From NCBI GenBank assembly GCA_934047225.1, contig OW203989.1:12685977-12749976 (forward strand): a stretch of DNA of 64,000 nt, read 5' to 3'. This DNA is from Ypsolopha sequella (Eukaryota > Arthropoda > Insecta > Lepidoptera > Ypsolophidae). Below the pieces are notes generated by a model that saw only the letters and a program-made list of their open reading frames with translations, was not told where the DNA came from and did no database searches. Below, piece after piece: positions 59,940-64,000 of the stretch (the first letter of the stretch is position 1; every line of letters starts with the position of its first letter). The translations under genes and the position numbers were made by a program.

Positions 59940-60260
59940 CGGTGCACGCATTTGCTCACGAAGACGTTTTAATATTTTTATGATTCCGATCAAATAAACA
60001 TTAATTTTGTATGAATTAAAACTTATAACAAATAATTAACTATTAAAAAACAAAATAACCTGTAATTAGATATTAATTAATCCTTCGCCAAAAAAGAAAG
60101 GATATCCTAAATTCCTTTTCACGACAGAAGCCCCCTGTCAAAATACTCTTATTGTCAAGCACTTAATACGAAAATTCCATAATCTGCGGAAATATTTCCT
60201 GAAGTCGATCACAGAAGTGACGGACAAGTTCTAAATTGGACCCCCTAACTATCTGAGGCA
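59940..60260. repeat. Dispersed repeat family R3, copy 1
   Basis: Direct repeat of about 61865-62185: both hold TTCCGATCAAATAAACA, AATCTGCGGAA (GATCTGCGGAA) and ATCACAGAAGTG(a/g)CG(g/t)A(c/t)AAGTTCT, in the same order. About 70-75% alike by eye. Confidence 0.65.
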
Positions 60261-61864
60261 CGAACAAAGAAGCGTTTGCATCAAAAATAAATCTTTCTTC
60301 AGACGACGTCTTCACATCTCATTTGAAGTAAGTAACTTAGTAACGTAACTACATAATTTGTATTCAATCTGCGAGCTCCGAATGGTACGTTAAGCTGTTA
60401 GTCGATAATGTCCTATTAAATAATGAAGCGGCCAGTAAGTCGAATTGACTTCGTTTTCACAAACATATTAAGGCGATTGCCTTTTTTTCGATACATTTTT
60501 CTGTTTTTGAATATTAATCGAGAAAATATCAATTAATAGTTCGAACGTTTGAAGTCTTTTACATGCAAGCAGTCTTCTAAAGCCCTCACACACGGGCAGG
60601 CTGAAGCGTGTTGTGTGTGCGGACCGACCGCGATCACCACCCAGCTATGGTTGTGAGATGCATACCTATTGCTACTATAATTTAATATAAGTACCAAACT
60701 CCGCAATCACTGATAAACCCTGTGGGTTTTTGTTGATTGTGCATTTTTGTAACTAGGTTAAGATTTTTGAAATAAAGAAAATACTTAAAAAACAAAAATG
60801 CGACTGCAACTGCTTGCATCTAACAGTCAATGTTTGATTAACTAATAAAATAAAACGCAACATATCGTATGGCAGTTGTACAGCTCATTCTATGCTAGTC
60901 TTTTTTTTTCTTCCACGACTATTTGTTTTTAATTCCGTTATCTGGAAATTGTGAAGAAAATACGAGAGCTCTAGGATTTTTTCATCTCTTTTTCTATAGA
61001 AAATACGTATCTGTACCACAATGAGGGTTCGGATAAGGCACAAGCCGTAGAACATGCGATTATGTCCGCTTCCATTTTCTCAGGAGTTGGATTTAACTTG
61101 GACAAGTGAGCGTTGCAGCAACCGGAGCTTTTACGAACTTTTCAGTTTCGTTCGGACGCTGATGTTTAGCTGAAACTTTTGAGTTGCTTGTCTTGGTCAA
61201 TTTAAAGAAATCAAAATATTATCTCTTTTTATTTCAGATATTTTATATTATTTCTTGAACATTTTGTTTTATTCAGTTTAGTTTGTACCTGAAAACGTCT
61301 TAGCCGAATGTTCGAGATGTCGGTTTATATTCATTGGAATACATAATTCCCACAAAAGTAGGTATTGTATTTTGACAATACATTATTTCTTTCTTCTTAC
61401 ATTCCCATTTTTATCCTCGTTACTCAACGCTGTATAAATTCATATTTGATAGGTCTCTTTGATAATGCTTAACCATACCTCACAATTACTGTTTGTTTGA
61501 GATACGTTGGAGCTTTCTTCTTTTTTTTTTTGCTAATAAAAACACGTTTATTGTTTATTAATCAGTAACAATATATTGTTAAACGCTCCTGTATTTCCTT
61601 TTTGAATACTGTATTTATTGTTTGGTGTCACTTGTTTTCTTAGCTAAACAAAAAATTCCTTGTAAAATTGTTTACAACTAACACACAATTTTGTTTAATA
61701 AAACAACTGACATAATAATATATTTTATTCTTAATTTAAAAAATATGCACCGGAATCCAACATTTGTTTCATCACATCATGAAGAAGGAATTAATGGCGA
61801 CCATATAGGTAGATATAATCATAGACTTAGGATCCCTAATAATAATATGTCGATGATGTGACGG
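60261..61864. other. Intergenic, nothing recognised
   Basis: No gene, no bounded element. Confidence 0.4.
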
Positions 61865-62185
61865 ATGTGTGACGATTTTTAATTTTTTATTATTCCGATC
61901 AAATAAACACTAACTTATCCTGAATCATGGACGTCTGAATAATAACAAATTACAAATAATAAACGATAAAAACCTAATTATCTGTAATTATGAATCAACT
62001 TATTGTTCCGAAAATCGATTCAATAATCTTTCTCAAAATTTCACGAAAGAAATGCCTTGTCAAAGTAACCTTATTTTACGTTGATTCTTGAAAATGCCTT
62101 GATCTGCGGAATTTTTTCGTGAATTCAATCACAGAAGTGGCGTATAAGTTCTGAACAGGCCCCCCAATACGAGATGTGAACCTAG
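61865..62185. repeat. Dispersed repeat family R3, copy 2
   Basis: Second copy of the sequence at 59940-60260, same orientation. Confidence 0.65.
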
Positions 62186-63159
62186 AAGTATCCACCTCAA
62201 AACAAAATATCTAATAACGTCCAAACTCTCCTAATAAATATATACGCCTGGAGTATTGAGGAAAAATGATAGGCCACTTAATACAAATGGAAATCTTATA
62301 AAAAGACATATTGGTGTCATCGTGTCGTGCCAAGAGGTTAAATTGAGAAGATAAGAGTGGCAGTTACTCCATTAATCCATAAATTAATTAAAATGTTTCA
62401 AAAAGTATACCTTGTCATAATCATAATCCGTTGTAAATTTATCATTAATAACTAATACCCACATACTCAGAGATATATTTTAAGTAACACACAGTCTTTA
62501 TCGCATTTCATTTTAAACTTCTATTAGTCTTACGGCAAAATACTTCAGCAAAAAAATGTCTTGTTGTCCTTCCAATTTATACGAACATTTCATCCGGCCA
62601 ACCACGGTTTGACGATAAAACGGGTAAAAGTAAGATCCTAAAACTTAAACAAATTAGAATAATATTTGATGACATTACAAGTAGGTTTTTATTTTTATTT
62701 ATAATAAGTCAAACAATAATTATTACATTAAATTTAATAATAATATGAAACAGTTGGCATACAGTAAACAAAAACAGAAACCTAAACATAACTTGTAAAT
62801 AACATACATTAACATTAAAAAATATCATATTATATGATAATTGTATTATACGTATAATATATCGATAGATCATCGATATATATCGATAGATAACAGTTTT
62901 ATCTGTTGCTATATAAATTGTCGTCTAAAATTAGTTAACAATTTATTCCAACGGGACGTTTCCACCATCGTCAGCCACACGCAACTGTACTATTTTAGGA
63001 AAATTAATTAAGGACGCCTACATTTTGGCTGATGAAGCAAGTTTTAGTGAAAGTGGAGCCTAGATGAGAAACGTTACAGCTGACGGTGTTGTACCATACT
63101 ACTACCATGAAATATTCATAAAATTAAAAATTAAATGATTAAATAACGATACATACATA
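62186..63159. other. Intergenic, nothing recognised
   Basis: AT-rich. A local palindrome TATCGATAGATCATCGATATATATCGATAG-like lies at about 62861-62892. No gene. Confidence 0.4.
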
Positions 63160-63525
63160 AATAGAGGTGGGGGTAGCTCGGCGTAGAACGCTGGCCTTCC
63201 AATCTTGAGATCCAGATTCGATCCCCGGCCCGTGCAACAATGAGTTTTTCAGAATTTATGTGCATAGTAATTGTTCTTACTTACCACTTGCTGAACGGTG
63301 AAAGAAAACATCGTTAGGAAACCTGCATGCCCTAAAAAACGTGTATTTGTGCACGAAGTACGGCGATAGTGCTCACGACGCATCACGTTCGGACGTAATA
63401 ATCGTCGGTTAGTGAATAAACGCGGTGAAACCTCGCCGAGTATGGCTGTGACTTGCATTTCACAGTTCACACTTGGAACACCTCTGACACTCCCTGGGGA
63501 TTCATGTCATGACGATATATATACT
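63160..63525 (+). mobile_element. tRNA-derived SINE family S2, copy 2
   Basis: Starts with a tRNA-like head: GGTAGCTCGGCGTAGAACGC (A box) and AGATTCGATCCCCGGCCCG (B box). The body contains CACGTTCGGACGTAATAATC and ends TGACTTGCATTTCACAGTTC and GGGGATTCATGTCATGACGA, then (TA)n. About 360 bp, the best-preserved SINE in the window. Confidence 0.75.
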
Positions 63526-64000
63526 TAAATATATTTAAGGTTTTTATATTCCCTCAAAAACAAGAGAGCAAAGCCATTTCTCGGTGTGTCAGTCATAGTA
63601 CAGGATAGAAGGATTTGAATCCAGAAATTTATAATTACTACACTTTTTCTGGACCAATGTGTTCAAACACCTCTAGAGATGGCCTGAAAAAAGTCTAACT
63701 AGTTTCCAGGTGCTTGCTAGACATGAAATATCCAGGAATTCCTGAAATATCCCCTGAACTTTCTATGAACTTGGTCAAGTATGACCTAAATTTTATTTTG
63801 TTTGGTTTGAAATTATTTTCCAAACATATGCAAAACAAGAACCTGTCGTCCCTTATCAAATGTAAGGGAATTTTATCTGGAATTACCTGGAAAAGCCATG
63901 AAAAATTCTGGAATCGTCGTAAAATCGTGAAAAATAGATTTGGGACAGTATTCTTTTCATTTTGATCAGTATGAACTGGGGTTTTAATAGATATTACGAC
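63526..64000. other. Window end, nothing recognised
   Basis: No gene; the 83-codon plus frame at 63714-63965 has no known motif. Confidence 0.4.

Noticed and set aside
63168..63235. Possible tRNA gene on the plus strand
   Set aside because: The tRNA-like head continues into a SINE body that is shared with 57620-57885.

Overview
The window looks like insect nuclear DNA. It is AT-rich and intron-rich, dense in interspersed repeats, and carries one insect-type pickpocket (DEG/ENaC) channel gene. The tRNA-headed SINEs, foldback MITEs and dispersed repeats recall moth and butterfly genomes, so Lepidoptera is my best inference; no marker proves it. I found no rRNA gene, functional tRNA gene, CRISPR array or bacterial-style operon.

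Layout. Bases 1-9262 are a cluster of Penelope-like retroelements (PLEs): two partial units on the minus strand, a head-to-head junction at 3201/3202, then a truncated unit and two intact units in tandem on the plus strand. The intact units encode 860-residue proteins with a reverse transcriptase and a C-terminal GIY-YIG endonuclease. Units are joined by 100-bp linkers holding a hammerhead-ribozyme-like motif. Two small inverted-linker derivatives lie at 13574-13761 and 22027-22215. Bases 13.3-17.7 kb carry two minus-strand exons that splice in phase into one PDZ domain, plus a possible coiled-coil exon of the same gene. Bases 18-27 kb are intergenic, with a non-LTR retrotransposon 3' end, SINEs and MITEs.

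Bases 27439-42877 (+) hold a complete pickpocket-like sodium channel gene. I joined 13 exons by hand; all splice phases agree and give 567 residues, from the His-Gly gating motif and TM1 through a cysteine-rich extracellular region to the Gly-Phe-Ser pore motif in TM2. Its introns hold at least five inverted-repeat elements, a SINE and a dead mariner fragment.

Bases 43-64 kb have no host gene I can recognise. They hold a DD41D mariner-type transposase with one nonsense codon, several tRNA-derived SINEs, MITEs, Helitron helicase debris, internally deleted non-LTR retrotransposon fragments and old dispersed repeats.

How it fits together. The host genes are the channel and the PDZ protein; most other recognisable sequence is transposons of different ages. 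The PLE cluster is young, since its two full units differ by a single residue. The other families are mostly decayed. All calls come from reading the sequence by eye; homology is from recognised motifs, not from searches.
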